Made by a program: the position numbers and the translations under genes | Shown: piece after piece, positions 24,083-36,690 of the stretch | How positions within the stretch are numbered: the first letter of the stretch is position 1 | Layout: each line of letters opens with the position of its first letter | The notes under the pieces: generated by a model | What the model saw: the letters and a program-made list of their open reading frames with translations, nothing else | Told to the model about the DNA's origin: nothing | Database searches by the model: none | Assembly: GCA_950106755.1 (NCBI GenBank) | Contig: OX467084.1 | Span: forward strand, 37,141,213 to 37,205,212 | Source: Climacium dendroides | Taxonomy: Eukaryota > Streptophyta > Bryopsida > Hypnales > Climaciaceae | Reading direction: 5' to 3' | Length of the DNA stretch: 64,000 nucleotides

Positions 24083-25600
24083 GTGAGTCTTGACCATCAT
24101 CCACCGTCTCCCTGCTTGCAACTTCTTAATTAGTAAACTTTGATGTGTATTCGTTGTATTCAAGGCTCAAGTTCTGTGTTGTGCTCATTCAATTGGGTGT
24201 GACAAGGCCAACCACAAGAAGCAAGACATGATCATACAAAATGTGGTGGAATGTGGGCTTAGTCAAGAAATAGGCGGGCTCTGTATCCTATTGAAAATTG
24301 TTTTGGTAACAATGTCAAAACTAGGTGTACTTAAGGGGCATTTTACACTATGTTCCAACTCCCAACTTTCTAAGTCCCAGTGCAAGGCCAAATTTCAACT
24401 TTCTTAGGTTGTAAAAGGTGAATAAAAAAATAGAAATGTGGAACTTGGGACTCATAGTGTGAAGGTCAAAGTCCCAACTCTAATTCCTAACTTGTCTCTT
24501 GTTTCATATTTAAGTGGATCATTTAAGTGATTTTGGAGTAGATGGTGACAAGTATGAGGTGATGGAAATTTTTGCCATATAGGAAGTTAGGAAATATAGG
24601 GATTGGCCAAATTATTTTGAATTTTATTCCCAAAATTGAAGTTATTATGAATTTTAAAAGTCAAAAAGTATTGTTGACCAATAGTCAAAGTCTAGAGTCT
24701 TCCAATTCCAAATTTTTGATCATTCAAGACTACTTTCTACTTTCTTGCTCACTACTTCCGGACAAGTGTCATAACCTTATTAGTCCCAACCTTGAGTAAT
24801 TTACCTAAAGACTAAAAGATTACATTCCAAGCTTGAATTCTAGCTTGAGGCTGGAAATAGCGCACCCTATAGGTTGGTTACTAGGTGTAGTTGACAATTG
24901 ATGCTTCTACCTTACTTTGGAGTGATATGGAACTTGCAACAGAGTGTGAAGTGTTTCTAACTCCCTAAATATGTCTAGATGTCACTCATACTTGACCCTC
25001 ATGCCTCAAGAAAGGCTGGAACATCTTTTCTCTCTCTCTACATACTTACCTTCTCTACTGATTCATTGCATAACCTGGGATGTACAGATTATGTAAGGTT
25101 CAGGAGGAGATAAATTTCAGACAAGCAGACAAATAGTCATGTCAAACAAGGCAATGCAGGAAGTACATGCACTTAATGGCATTCCTAACAAACAGAAAGA
25201 CATGGCCTCTTGAAGGATTTTGAAGTCTGTCTTAATTTGACCCATCTCCCTTGTTGTTTTGAATTATAACTTTTCCCCTTGCAATACTTATACAGTACTT
25301 GTTTCTAATGTGCAAAACGAAACAAAAAACAAAAAATCTTGCATGCAAAGATTTACAGATAAGAAGCTGCCCAAACAGCTTGTCCCACAAGTATGATTGT
25401 GAGCTGGCTAGCTACAAGTTTGCATTGAAGCTGCAACGTTGTGACTCAAACAAAACGCAAAGCTTGCTCCTAACCTTAGAGGAATAAAATTGTCAGATCA
25501 AGGAGTACGGCGCAAAGAAGCTAGCTTACAGCCATTACGCTTCGACTACACCAGCCAGAGGACCACTTTCCTTGTTGAATTTATGTGAGCACTCATACAT
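24083..25600. other. No gene recognised
   Basis: AT-rich sequence with short ORFs of random appearance. No splice-supported exon or terminal repeat was identified. Confidence 0.4.
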
Positions 25601-25628
25601 ATTAGCAACATGTCGCTGTAGCTTCTAC

Positions 25629-25850
25629 GTACACTACTACAAAACGTGTAGTTAGCAACAGTTTTTGCAATGGTCTTGCAATGCCTGCAATTTTGGTTTG
25701 AATGAGTTTGCAATGGTTTTTATTAGAGTATTTCACTGTATTTGTACTGGTTTTGCAATGCCCACAAGTTTTGTTTGAATAACTTTGCAATGGTTTAAAT
25801 TAGAGTATTGCACTGTATTTGCATTGGCATTGCAATTTTACTATTTGGTG
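25629..25850. repeat. CACTA-like end with ~90-bp tandem subrepeats
   Basis: CACTACTACAAAACGTG at about 25631 looks like a CACTA terminus. It is followed by two tandem copies of a block containing AGTTTGCAATGG, TTAGAGTATTTCACTGTATT and GGTTTTGCAATGCC. Subterminal repeats of this sort are usual for CACTA elements, but no opposite end was found. Confidence 0.4.
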
Positions 25851-25959
25851 AAAAGATGCAACCCCCCCTCTCTTGCCTCCCCGCCTTCATTTTTTATTTA
25901 AAAAATTTTTAGACTATAGATCTTCTCATAGGAAAAAAAATAAAACCAATCTCCAAGCT

Positions 25960-26250
25960 GTCAATCTGAGATACAAATACATATGTGAAAATAGATATAG
26001 ATATGGATACAAAATATAAATATGGATACTTGTACAAAAGATGGGTACGGGTACATGTTCAAAAAATGGATATAAGTATAGGATACAAAATACAAATACA
26101 AATACAAAATATGGGTACAAATACAAAAATATATGATACATACAGATATGAGTACAAATATAAGTACAAGTACAAAAGACATATACATGTACACACTAAA
26201 ATCCCATATCAATGTACACCCCCATGTCAATCTCAAATTACAAATTAGGG
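25960..26250. repeat. TACAAATA/GGATACAAATA low-complexity repeat
   Basis: Irregular repeats of TACAAATACAAATATG with ATATGGGTAC and GGATACAAAAT. Overlapping ORFs on both strands (Tyr/Lys-rich or Tyr/Phe-rich) are translations of this repeat. It is followed by a GGGTTGG-rich stretch (26262-26400). Confidence 0.75.
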
Positions 26251-26699
26251 ATGGCGGGGATGTTTAAGGTTGGGGTGAGGTTGAGGTTTGGATTGGAGTT
26301 GGGTTGGGGAGTTAAAAAAATATTTAATTTAAGTTGGGGGTTGGATTGGAAAATTTAAAAATATATATTTAATTTGGATGGGGAAGTGGGATAAACCTCT
26401 GCCTCACTATCCACTCAAAAGACATGTTACAATTTTACTTGTACAATTTTACAAGTACACTAGCATTCACAATGAAACTTCACAAGATTTAGCAACGTAT
26501 GTGGTATTGTTGTGTCTTCCATATTTGTGGTGAACATGCAATGTTTACAATAACAAATTTGTACTTTTATACTTTTATTTTTAGCACACTTTTGTCTTAA
26601 TTTTCAATAGTTCCTTTTTTTTTTGAATTATTTGTAATGTAATGGACGCTAGCACTTCCTAGTTATTTTTAAATTTCATGACATTATTTGAAACCTTGT

Positions 26700-27420
26700 A
26701 GGATAAATCTTAAGGAGTACAAGGGTTTGATGATGAGGTTCTTTTGGTTTTATAAAAAATCAAATAAAAAATATTCAACGTTTTATAAGTGGGCAAGATG
26801 ATGTCCTTCGTTTGTTGGACAGAAAAGTAGGGTGCAAAGGCACTCATCGAACCATTCTTATGGTAATGGCGACTGAGGTTGCCATTGCTATAAGTGTCTT
26901 GTAAAACTCTGTTTTAGTGTAATGAATTGAAAGTTAGAAATTGCTTTGTGCCTCTATGAATGAATGGAATTGTAATTTTTATTATTTTTTGAAAAAAAAA
27001 ATCATAGGATGTAGATTGTTTATTATAGCATTGCAACCATTGGGATTGGCGTTTTTCAATTCCATAAGCACATTCTCAACAATTTTGTATTTTAAATCAT
27101 TCTCTAATTGGTCTTGAAAAATGAATCCAAAGACTCAAAGAATAACCACTATTTTGGACTTATTTCATACAAATGAGACCTTGTGAAGTGCATCTGTCTT
27201 TTTTTTCTACAAGGCCAAAAGGGGATATTTGTCAATTCAAATACTAATATCTTGCAATGGACGTGGTTGAAATTTCTGAAATTTTTTCTACATCTTCTCA
27301 AATAAGCGTACTACAAGATCCTACAGTTACATGTGTCCCAATTTTTTTCTAAATTTTTGTACTTGTATTAGAAATTGTAGTTTTGGAACATTCTGAATGG
27401 AAATATAGTCAAGTAAGTTT
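26700..27420 (-). repeat. Reverse-oriented member of TTAACC-ended family
   Basis: Contains ATAGGATGTAGATTGTTTAT, GAATAACCACTATTTTGGAC, TTGTGAAGTGCATCTGTC and CTACAAGATCCTACAGTTAC, all shared in opposite order with 29.3-30.3 kb. Boundaries approximate. Confidence 0.5.
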
Positions 27421-29320
27421 AGGGGTAAGTTACCCCTATAGTTTTTCATGTACGTACACCCATGATCCTTAACAAGCTCTTTAATATGGATCCAGGTAAA
27501 CCAAATCCTACACCTATAAACAAATTGATCTGTAAAGTTTACACAGTTAAATAAATGTTACTCAAATGTTTGTGTCAACATTCATCCTTGAAATGAGATT
27601 GACAATCAAAGCATGACATTGTTGAAAATAGACTCGGAAACAAATGTCCAAGGAACCAAACCTGTGAACAAACCACTCCATGCTTTTCAATGTTGTGACT
27701 CATGGATGTATTCCAGTCTATAAACAAAAAATCATGGAATTAGTTTCATGGAATATCATAATAAACAGAGGCCATTTGTGTAATGATACTACGATCTACA
27801 TTTTGAAGCTTTTCCGCCTCTCACCTTACATCAAAATATCATGCTTCTTGAAATTGCTCCAATAAACAATACAAGAAATCAAACCAAAAAATAGAGCATG
27901 ATGACCCAATCTAAGTCGTGAATATTACCAGAAATTCTAAGAAACTCACCAAGTTGAGAAAGAACAATAGATCCACTGGAAAAGTGAAGAACGAGTGCCA
28001 AGATGTGCGGTAGAGGCAAATGAGATCAAAGTAGAAGATCAAACAAGATTGAAGTAAGATCAAAGCAAATCTAAGCAGATTGTTTTCATCCAACTTAACT
28101 TCATTGGTTATACCTTTTCCGTCCTATTTTTATCCATTTGTAATAGTGGCAATGTTGATGGATCGTGGTGGTGGCGATGTGACAAATGACGTACTATAGT
28201 GTGAGCAACCTGTCCTCTCAACACGACTTTCTTGCCAGCTGCAAGTTTCCAGCTCTCTATTTGCTTTTGTTCTGACAATGAGTTGCATTAGATGTAGCAT
28301 TGTTTTATATTAGTTGGAATAGTTGGAGTTCAATAATCGAGGCAGCAAGCAAATGCCGGTGGAAAGGACACCAAGTAATCCAGGTTCACAAGATCAGGGA
28401 CTTGTACGGGGAGAAATGACATTCGAACGAGTTCATACTGAAATCCAAATGTTGTAACTCTAGCAAGTTGCTGAGTTGTTGCTGAATCGGACCTGATTTT
28501 CTTTTAAAGTTGCTGCTGAGGTTTCAACACGCTTTCCAATGGGATATTTCAGCATTGACTGTCCCACCAAGACAAACCAAGGCTCTTGATACAATGTGAA
28601 AAGGGATTCGATAGGATTTTAGCCAGATTTAGGATTTATGACTATGTTGGTTAAAACCTTGGGATCTGTGCCTTGAATGCCATGTCGGAATAAAGCTATG
28701 ATAGTCTGTGTAGTCTCTATAGTCTTATGTATCTTCTTGTGTTTTACTCCTTGACACTAGTATTACTACTCGTCATTGATCTATTTTGTCCATGTGGCCT
28801 GCATTTTGAAGGTTTGGGATGTATTGAAATGTGTACACTTTGTATTGAAATGACCTTTTTGCAGGTTGAAAAGTAAAAATCACTTTTAGTGCAAACTACC
28901 TCATATGACAGTGTCAAAAGCATCTCCTTCTTGAATGCTATTTAGCAATTTGTTTTGTAACATCTCTTCTATTAAGTTTGCATGGTATATTCTTTGCAGG
29001 TTTAATTCCATGAAAGTCCAAAAAATATGAAACAACTTGGGTTAGATGCCAATTCCATTTTCTTCCTACCAAAATTTATTAAAAAATGTTTCAAGGAGTT
29101 TAGCTTCTCCCAAAAGGGAATCAACTCTTAACCCCTAAATGTCCAAGGTCTTTTTTGAGTTTCTAAGAATTTGCTCTAAAAGTCAACATTTTGATAAATT
29201 GTATCAATTTTAAAAAAGAATTGTAACCATACAAATTCAAACTAGACATGATAGAAACCATATAGGAAAAGAAACACAACAATATCACTTGTGGATTGAA
29301 AGATTATAATGTTCAATCAT
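27421..29320. other. No gene recognised
   Basis: No family similarity or credible exon chain found on either strand. The more GC-balanced part (28200-28760) has no sustained open frame. Confidence 0.4.
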
Positions 29321-29324
29321 GAGG

Positions 29325-30262
29325 ATGTTAACCCCTAAAGGTTTTTGACTATGTTTTTACCAAAACGCTTCAAAACTGCCATTTCTAGGACAAGTAGCAA
29401 ATTTTTGATAAAAAAACATTTTTGGACATATGTAACCATAGGATCTTGTAGTATGCTAGATTTTAAAGATGTGGAAAGTTTTTCAGAATTTTCAGCCGTG
29501 TAGATTGCAAGATATTAGTGTTTAAAGTGACAAAAATCCTTTTTTAAGTCCTGCAAAAACTTGGACAGCTGCACTTTAGAAGGTCACATTTGTATGAAAA
29601 GATGTCCAAAACGGTGGTTATTCTTTGGATTCCTTTTTCAAAGCAAGTTCGCTACATGCTTGAAAATTTTCAGATCATTTGAAATTGTATAACATATACA
29701 AAACAAATAGTAGATAGAAACAAATAGAGAATGATTGAAAATACTAAATTGTTAACAATTTCTTTATGGAATTGGAAAATTCCAATCCCAATAGTTGAAA
29801 AAATGTACACCTTATGTTTTATTTTTTTTCAAAAATACTAAAAATTGAGTAAGTTTATTTCAAAGTTTATTTTAGAGTAGAGACTATAACTACCCACAAA
29901 CTACTCCAAACTAAAACTCCTCATAACTTTTGATTCATTTTATCCAAATGGAATTATTCAAAGATTTTCACATAGATATAAATTTGAGAATCAATTTAAA
30001 TTTTTAATTTTAAAAAAACAATTTTTAAAGAAGTTTTCTTTTCTACCTGGGCTGCCCGCCGAGCAATGAAAAGAACATATCATGCAATAACTTTTGAACC
30101 ATGTAGTGAAAAGTTATGAAAATTGTTGCGCCTTAAAGCTACTCCTTGGGCACATGTTGCATGAAAATTTCAAAGAAAAAAAATAAAAACTCCATTTGTA
30201 GTTTGCTGCCCGAAATCGCTATGTTGTCAAAAAACGCAGTTCAGGGCTTTAGGGTTTAAACC
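29325..30262 (+). repeat. Best single-arm copy of TTAACC-ended family
   Basis: It begins GTTAACCCCTAAAGG and ends GGGCTTTAGGGTTTAA (inverted), about 0.94 kb. Internal landmarks: GGATCTTGTAGTATGCTAG, TAGATTGCAAGATATTAGTG, CTCATAACTTTTGATTCATT and AAGCTACTCCTTGGGCACAT. The copy at 45.94-46.88 kb follows the same order. Non-coding. Confidence 0.6.
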
Positions 30263-30953
30263 TTCAAAAGGGATTTGAAGTCTTTCAATCTTCTTTTCAC
30301 GTGTCAAATCTAAAAATTTGGTCACCAAAAAAATATGACAATAAAGACCCTAACATGCATAACCCCATTCAATTTATGGCTTCTCAAAATCTATTCTACA
30401 ATTTATTTAAATGAATTTCTAATGCGATTTTTTCTTCAAGATCTAGTGTATTTGAGGCTCATTTCCAAGAGCTCTCAACACTATGGAAAGTCAAGATCGC
30501 AATGGACACCCACGCACAAAATCTTGAGTTGGAAAATCATAATCAATCATTTTTAAAATCATATTTTTGATGCTAAGATTAGACTTCAAAAATATAAAAT
30601 ACTAAAAATAGCAATTTGATTAAGTTTTATTTAATTTCAAAGTATTGTCAACACCAAAATTTGGTGCCTTACGCATTTAGAGCATTCACAAGAAACCTGG
30701 CTCGGCAAACAAGTTGTGTTGTGTCAAATTTGTTAATGTAGGCCCGGTGTGATCTTGCTCCTTGACTCTTCTATGCCATGGCCCCACGGCAAGTTTTTAA
30801 TTGACCTACTGTTCATGCACATGTCATGTTGCTGGGCCAAATTGACAAAAAGCTGACGATTGTTCCTCAAAATACCCAGAATCACAGCGCACGGTACAAT
30901 AAGAGATGACACAAGAAGATGCCATGATAAATCATTTTGGGGGGTGGCCTGAT

Positions 30954-31191
30954 CTACACTAAATAGTGAAATTAGATTGCCCCACACTAAATTCTCAACA
31001 TTCCACACTATATAAATACGTACAGTTAGTGTAGGTGGATGCAATAATGTAGGAACCATGTGTGTTGCATGAGTTGGTGCACTGGTTCATGACTTGGGTT
31101 TAGAGAATTGCTTGTGCCTCCATCTGGACGAGTGGTGAGTCGTGAGGGAACTTTCCTGAATAAGGCAACCTAATTTCACTATTTAGTGTAG
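30954..31191 (+). mobile_element. MITE with CTACACTAAATAGTGAAATT ends, copy 1
   Basis: The left end CTACACTAAATAGTGAAATT at 30954 is inverted at the right end (AATTTCACTATTTAGTGTAG, 31172-31191). About 238 bp. Landmarks: CACACTATATAAATACGTAC and GTTGGTGCACTGGTTCATGA. A second copy, inverted, lies at 63282-63534. The ends contain CACTA, but no clear target duplication is seen. Confidence 0.75.
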
Positions 31192-32605
31192 ATTTCCCTG
31201 TCCCAAAGTCCAAAGTGGGGGGACATTACACTCAAGCTCAGTAACTACCATGCCGGGCCCAGGGTTGCTATTTTGTGAGTATATGAGCATGAGTTTGTGA
31301 GCATATAATTTTTTAGAGATTTCATGTAAAAATTTTGATCAAAATTTATTATTTTTGGTAAATTTTAGATCGGGAAAATTTAAAAAAATTATTAAAAAGA
31401 AAATTCTTTTGGAGAAATTTTTTAATTTAAAAAAAATCCGAAATTACAAATTTTAACAATTTGATGTGGCCGAACTACTGCCACATTAGATTGTGATTAT
31501 TTTTTTATTTTTTTATTTTTTATTAAATTATTTATTTTATTTAATATTTAAAAATTGGTACAACATAGCTACTGTTCATAGTTTTGGGAACCTCCTTGAA
31601 ACAGCCCATTGAAGGCTTGAATTTCATTGTAATGTTAGTAGCCCTTTGTAAGATTCAGATTTTTTTGATGTGTGAATTAAATTCTTTGTGTTTATTTTAT
31701 AGAGATTTAATTAAATGTCTTCTATAAGTCAAAAAATTTCAAGTTTTTTTTGGTGAAAATTTGAAATTATTGTGAATTTTGAAAATTAAAGTGAAAAAAA
31801 ATTGTATCAAATACAAAATATGTTTAAGAAATTTGGAAATTTCTCAATAGGTGTATATTATAGAGTGTAGAACATTATCAAGTATAAAAACTTTATTGTA
31901 TGATTCCAAATTAGAAAATAAGCAATTTATAGTAATAGGCCTAAAGTTTTTTAAATATCATTTTAGTGGCCTATAAAAATGATTTATTTTCTGTAGGGCT
32001 TTAAAATGATTGCTTTTAGGTCTAAAATTCAAATGATAAAAGAAAGCATAGAAAAAGTTGCCAAAATACACTACAAGATGATTTGTGGATTTTTCATTTT
32101 CTTATGTAGGAAAGTCAAGAAATATCACAAATAAGACATATTAAACTCCATTCATTGAATCTAATTACAAGAGATCTCTCCACCCAAAAAGAATTTGTAA
32201 GGGATTTTTTTTTATCCTAGAAGCATTCTAGAAATCATCCAAATGACACAAAATGTCCCTAAAGGCATTTGGTAAGGTTTTATTATGTGGACTTAGAATT
32301 AGTTGCTAGTTGAATTTTTGAAAGAACATGTGAGGTAGGAGGTTCATAAAGCTCCCATTTAAGAGTTGGTTGCATTTGGGAGGAATTCAACTCCTTGGAA
32401 AAAAAATTAAATAAATTTTTATAGAAAGAAAAATGGAATTAGCATCTAACCCAAGTTATTTTTTAATTATTTGAACTTGCATGAAATCATGCATGTACGA
32501 ATTTTTAAAGTTAAAACACAATGGTTACTTAAAGCATCCATCTTACATTTAACTAAATATGGACAAAAGACTTATTTCTATAATTTTTCAATATTTTAAT
32601 ACAAT

Positions 32606-32836
32606 CAGCGGGCCGTCGAGTTAGCCCCAAGTCGACGGCCCGCCGAGTGGCTTAAAATAGAATTTTTAATTAAAAAATATTTTATTTTTCTAAAAATAGA
32701 ATTTAGAATTTTAAAAATATTTTTTAATTCTAAAAATAATATTTTTTCTAAAAATAGAAAAAATAAAATATTTTTTAATTAAAAATTCTATTTTAGGCAC
32801 TCGACGAGTCAGCCGAGACTGTTGCCTGCCGAGACT
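32606..32836. repeat. GC-rich hairpin plus AT-rich palindrome
   Basis: GCGGGCCGTCGA and TCGACGGCCCGC (about 32608-32643) form a perfect 12-bp stem with a 12-base loop, in strongly AT-rich surroundings. Next to it, CTTAAAATAGAATTTTTAAT...TTTTCTAAAAATAGAA is mirrored by TTCTAAAAATAGAAAAAATA...ATTAAAAATTCTATTTTAGG (about 32650-32797). Probably a fold-back MITE. Confidence 0.6.
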
Positions 32837-32837
32837 A

Positions 32838-33284
32838 CTCTAAAGTTGGTAAATAGTGTTGGTTGATAATTAGTGTTGTTCCCTATTTTTTACCCCCAAC
32901 ACTATTTTTCAACTCATGTGAAAATAGTGTTAGGGCACTTAACTCCCGCCGTCATATTTTGGCTCTTCCCTCAAAATCTAAATTTCTGGCCCTTCCCTGA
33001 AAATCTAGATTTTTGGTCTTTCCTTAGAAATCTGAATTTCTGGCCCTTCCTTGGAAATCTGAATTTCTGACCCTTCCTTGGAAATCTGAATTTCTGGCCC
33101 TTCCCGATTGGACAAAAGGAGGCACCATTCTCCAAAAACTAAACTAGATCGAGGCAAATTTTTTTACCATAGAGCTAAAATAGTGTTAGAATGTGTAATT
33201 AGTGTTTTAACACTAACCTTGCAAATCACAATTAGTGTTAGTTCAGCTAATTAGTGTTGCCAACACTATTTACCAATTTTAGTG
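32838..33284. mobile_element. CACTA-ended MITE with internal 30-bp repeats
   Basis: The right end is CACTATTTACCAATTTTAGTG and the left end the inverse, slightly decayed (CTCTAAAGTTGGTAAATAGT). Inside, about five tandem units of GAAATCTGAATTTCTGGCCC + TTCC lie at 32965-33107. The plus ORF (NLNFWPF-type repeats) comes from these units. A partial relative is at 17225. Confidence 0.65.
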
Positions 33285-35340
33285 TACTGATTTAATTCTG
33301 GACTTTAAATTGTCCATAATTAGTTAAATCTATGTTATCCAACCCTTAAAATGTATACCACTTGTGCATTTGATGGTGCATTGAAGGAAACAAAATATAC
33401 TTTGTGTTAGTTAGAGGATGCTACTAAAAGCCTAGTTTATTTTAGAACCTTCTAACTTATCAAACAATAGTCGGCCTAAAATGCAATGAAAATGTTAGCA
33501 TGAAGGAGCTCCATCTAAGGGGTTATGACCATTTTGTAAGATTTTATTGAAGGTTGCTATTAGGTGATCCCAGAGGCATGAACACATGAGCCTAGAAGAC
33601 TATATACCTATTTTGTAAGTATTTATTATAAATACCTTCCATGATTATAGTGTAACTATGATAGAGGTACCTATATTATAGGTGTTTACATTATAAGCAC
33701 CTTCAATGGATGAAAAATTGTAATTCTGCCATGAAAATTTTGGCATGAGACCATCTCTATATTGATAACATGTGTGGCAAATTTTAAAGACAAAAGATGC
33801 ACACAAAAAGACATTTTGATTCTACCAACATGTGTCATTGGGAGAATGATTTTCATACCCCTAAAATTCCTTTGCATGGTCAAAAATTAGAACATATTCT
33901 TTGAGATCCATCCAAAACAACACCTTCTATAATTGGTCTATAAATGAAAATTTATCCACTTTTATAATTTTTGTAACCACATGATTTTATTCTTGACTAG
34001 TTCACATGTCTTGCACAAAAGAATTGGGATCTAAAAGCAATGTGGCTCTATCAAGATTTCAAACCCATAGCTTAACCCCTAAAAGACTAGCATGCATTTT
34101 TTGGTAACATAGAAATTTTGGGCATATATGTGTGATTAAAGATTTGAATATTTTAGGCTAAAATTTTATTAGAAGGTAGCCGTTGTTATTCTTAGTGTTT
34201 GAGTATGTTGACACCGACCTGCAAACTTTTATTGATACCTCGTGCCAAAGACCCGAATCTATGCTTCCTGCTTTAACTATTAAGGTTAGTATATGAACAT
34301 CTTTACCTTGAAGTTATTCTAGAGGTGGAATGATTGCTTGGGGCTAAACAATGGAATGGATCTCTCTTTGATGCAATGCTACATGCACCAAAGCAGCTTG
34401 AGTAAGATTCTTGCGGGCACATATAAAACCAACCCTAATTGAAAAAACAAAGGTCCGATTCTCGGATAAAATTTCAGAAATCTATTTTACAAAGAAGGGC
34501 AAGAATAACGTAAGGGTGGTATGAATGGACCAGGTCCTCAAATGTCAATCTACAAGATAGAGAGAAGATGCATGAAATGGTCTTTGAAGATTTCTAGAAG
34601 CGCCCTTTTCTACTTCACAAATGAAGTAGTTTAGCTCATATGATTGGTTGATTCTCGTCAGTTCCTTAGACCATTCATGAGTACTCTATTAGTCCATTTA
34701 TGGCCCCTCTACTACCAATGCTTTAGAAATTCATAGTAAATTCAAAACATACTAAAAAAGGCGTTTTTTGAGCCAAACTACCACTGACTTTGCCCATCCT
34801 CCAAAAATAAGTTTCAAATTCTTTACAAAATGGAACCAGCTGAACCTGAAATTCACTCTATTTCTAGGACCCTTACTTTAATAAGGGGCGGATTTCACTA
34901 GACACCCCATTTGCAGCAGCGTCAGCTACTTAATGGGGGCTCATCGTCATATCTCGTCCAAAATTTGTATCCCTCGCAGGTCGACTTCCTCTTTCCCTTT
35001 CTGGCTCCGCTCTTGGCGATCTCTTTTGTGGCCTTGTCTCCACATCACCATGTCGATCTCTTTTGTAGTGCCACCCATTCCCATTCTGTTCTCTGCTCCT
35101 TCCTCGCTCATATTTGTCTTTGTTCACTCCCCGGAGCTTCTCCTTCTCTCTCTGCATCCCAGCTCCTTCCTCTCTCTCTCCTTCTCACGGCTCGATTCTC
35201 TACCACAGTCTCTGTCTCAAGACTTATATCTATCCTTATCTTTCTCCCTATCTTTGTCCCTAGCAACTTCATAATCTCTCCCTCTCCCACAGTCCCTCTC
35301 GTGTCGACTTTGCGACATGTGGGTGTCTATAGATGATCTA
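33285..35340. other. No gene recognised; CT-rich tract near end
   Basis: No credible exons. 34980-35290 is CT-rich (TCTCTCTCC, CTTCTC runs), producing long open frames on both strands that look like composition artefacts. A TTAACCCCTAAAAG end similar to the dispersed family occurs near 34073. Confidence 0.4.
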
Positions 35341-35372
35341 GGTCACGACGGCAATGTAGGTTGAGGCAGCTT

Positions 35373-35781
35373 GCACTATAAGAAACCGACGTTTTTCCCT
35401 GCGTTTTGTTGTAACACGTCCTATTTTTTGACATCCACGCATTTCTGCAAAAACATAGGAAAAATGCCCAATTTTCTGTGACGTCCACCGTGACGTAGGT
35501 GCACAGAGGAAAATGCAGTTCATCGTCACTTCCGACACGCTGTTTAGAGTGATGTCCTGAACAATGTCTACCAACTTGTTGTGACGTCGAAAAAAACGCG
35601 TGAAAGCCACGTCAACGACTGCTGACTTCTCCACTGCGGTTGACTTCATTGAGGGTGCTGCTCGATTAGGGAAAGGCCTGCCTGACGTGGAAAAGTCCAG
35701 GGTGTGGGCAACTTCTTCCTTTTCTTCCAAAAAGAGATTTCTTACATGGATGGGAAGGCTTCCATCCATGTAAGAAAGACA
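35373..35781 (+). mobile_element. CACTA-like terminus and 40-bp palindrome
   Basis: CACTATAAGAAACCGACG at 35373 resembles a CACTA transposon end (CACTACAAGAAA type). It is followed by GC-richer sequence with repeated CGTCA/ACGTC words. At 35741-35781, TTTCTTACATGGATGG is mirrored by CCATCCATGTAAGAAA with a short centre. The opposite CACTA end was not found. The 143-residue minus ORF over this region has no family features. Confidence 0.4.
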
Positions 35782-35784
35782 TAG

Positions 35785-36400
35785 ACATTCTAATTTTTTT
35801 TTGAGTTTTTTTTTTTCTTTCTCATTCTTTTTTTCTTCTTCACCATGTAGAACTTACATGGAACTTAAAAAAAAGACTAAATGTGTTTGGACTTATTATA
35901 AATTCCATTAATTAGTGAAAATGAAAGCTTAGGAGGAGAAAGGAAGAGTAGGCATGCAAGTTATAATAGAACTTGCATTAAAAAAAATGTAATATAAAGA
36001 ATGCAGAGAAAATTAATTCGGAAAGGCATCCTAATTTTTTTTCTTTTCATTTTTTTTTGCTTCTTGCTTCTTTTTTTCTTCTTTGCCATCTAGGACTTAA
36101 TGGGAACTCCAAAAAAAGACTAAATTCAATTAGACTTATTGTAACTTCTATTAATTAGTGAAAATCCAAAGTTCAAAAAGGGAAGAGGAAGAGTAAGCAA
36201 GCAAGTTCTAGGAGAACTTGCACGAGAAAAAAAATATAAAGATTACAAAGAAAATGAATTTGGATTTACATCCTCATTCCTTTTCAATGCTTTGTTTTTT
36301 CCTTTTCCCTTGTGGTTTTCTTTTCACTTGTGACTTAGAAGGAACTTAATGAACAAAATGAATAAATTCAACTAGACTTAACATGAAAGATAAAGCTTTG
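35785..36400. repeat. ~240-bp tandem repeat, about 2.5 copies
   Basis: Successive blocks share TTAATTAGTGAAAATSMAA, GGAAGAGTARGCAWGCAAGT, AGAACTTGCA and AAAATKAATTYGGA words. Copies start near 35785 and 36025, with a partial third after 36270. Moderately diverged. Confidence 0.6.
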
Positions 36401-36529
36401 TGGAATCTTATTGGTAGTTGACAAGGGATTCTAAATTCTCTTAAAATATATTTTATGGACATTGTTTATAACTTCCATTAATAATTGATCCATACTATGT
36501 AGATAATTCATGTGAAAGTTTTAAAAACA

Positions 36530-36690
36530 AAATATCTTGAAAAAGATTCCTTTCACTTTTGAAAAGTATGAAAGAACCATAATGTAAAAGGTTTCCTCTC
36601 ACTTTTCAAAAGCATGAAAGAATTATAATGTAAAAGATTTTCTTTCAATTTTGAAAAGTATAAAAGAACTCTAATGTAAAAACTCTAATG
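36530..36690. repeat. ~60-bp tandem repeat, three copies
   Basis: Units contain CTTTTGAAAAGTATGAAAGA and TAATGTAAAAGGTTTCCT, repeated with small changes. Non-coding. Confidence 0.7.

Noticed and set aside
25926..26248. Tyr/Lys- and Tyr/Phe-rich ORFs
   Set aside because: They translate a TACAAATA-type low-complexity repeat in several frames.
34911..35336. Long ORFs on both strands in the CT-rich tract
   Set aside because: Overlapping frames on both strands are rich in Ser/Leu or Arg/Glu, with no motif; the tract is compositionally biased.
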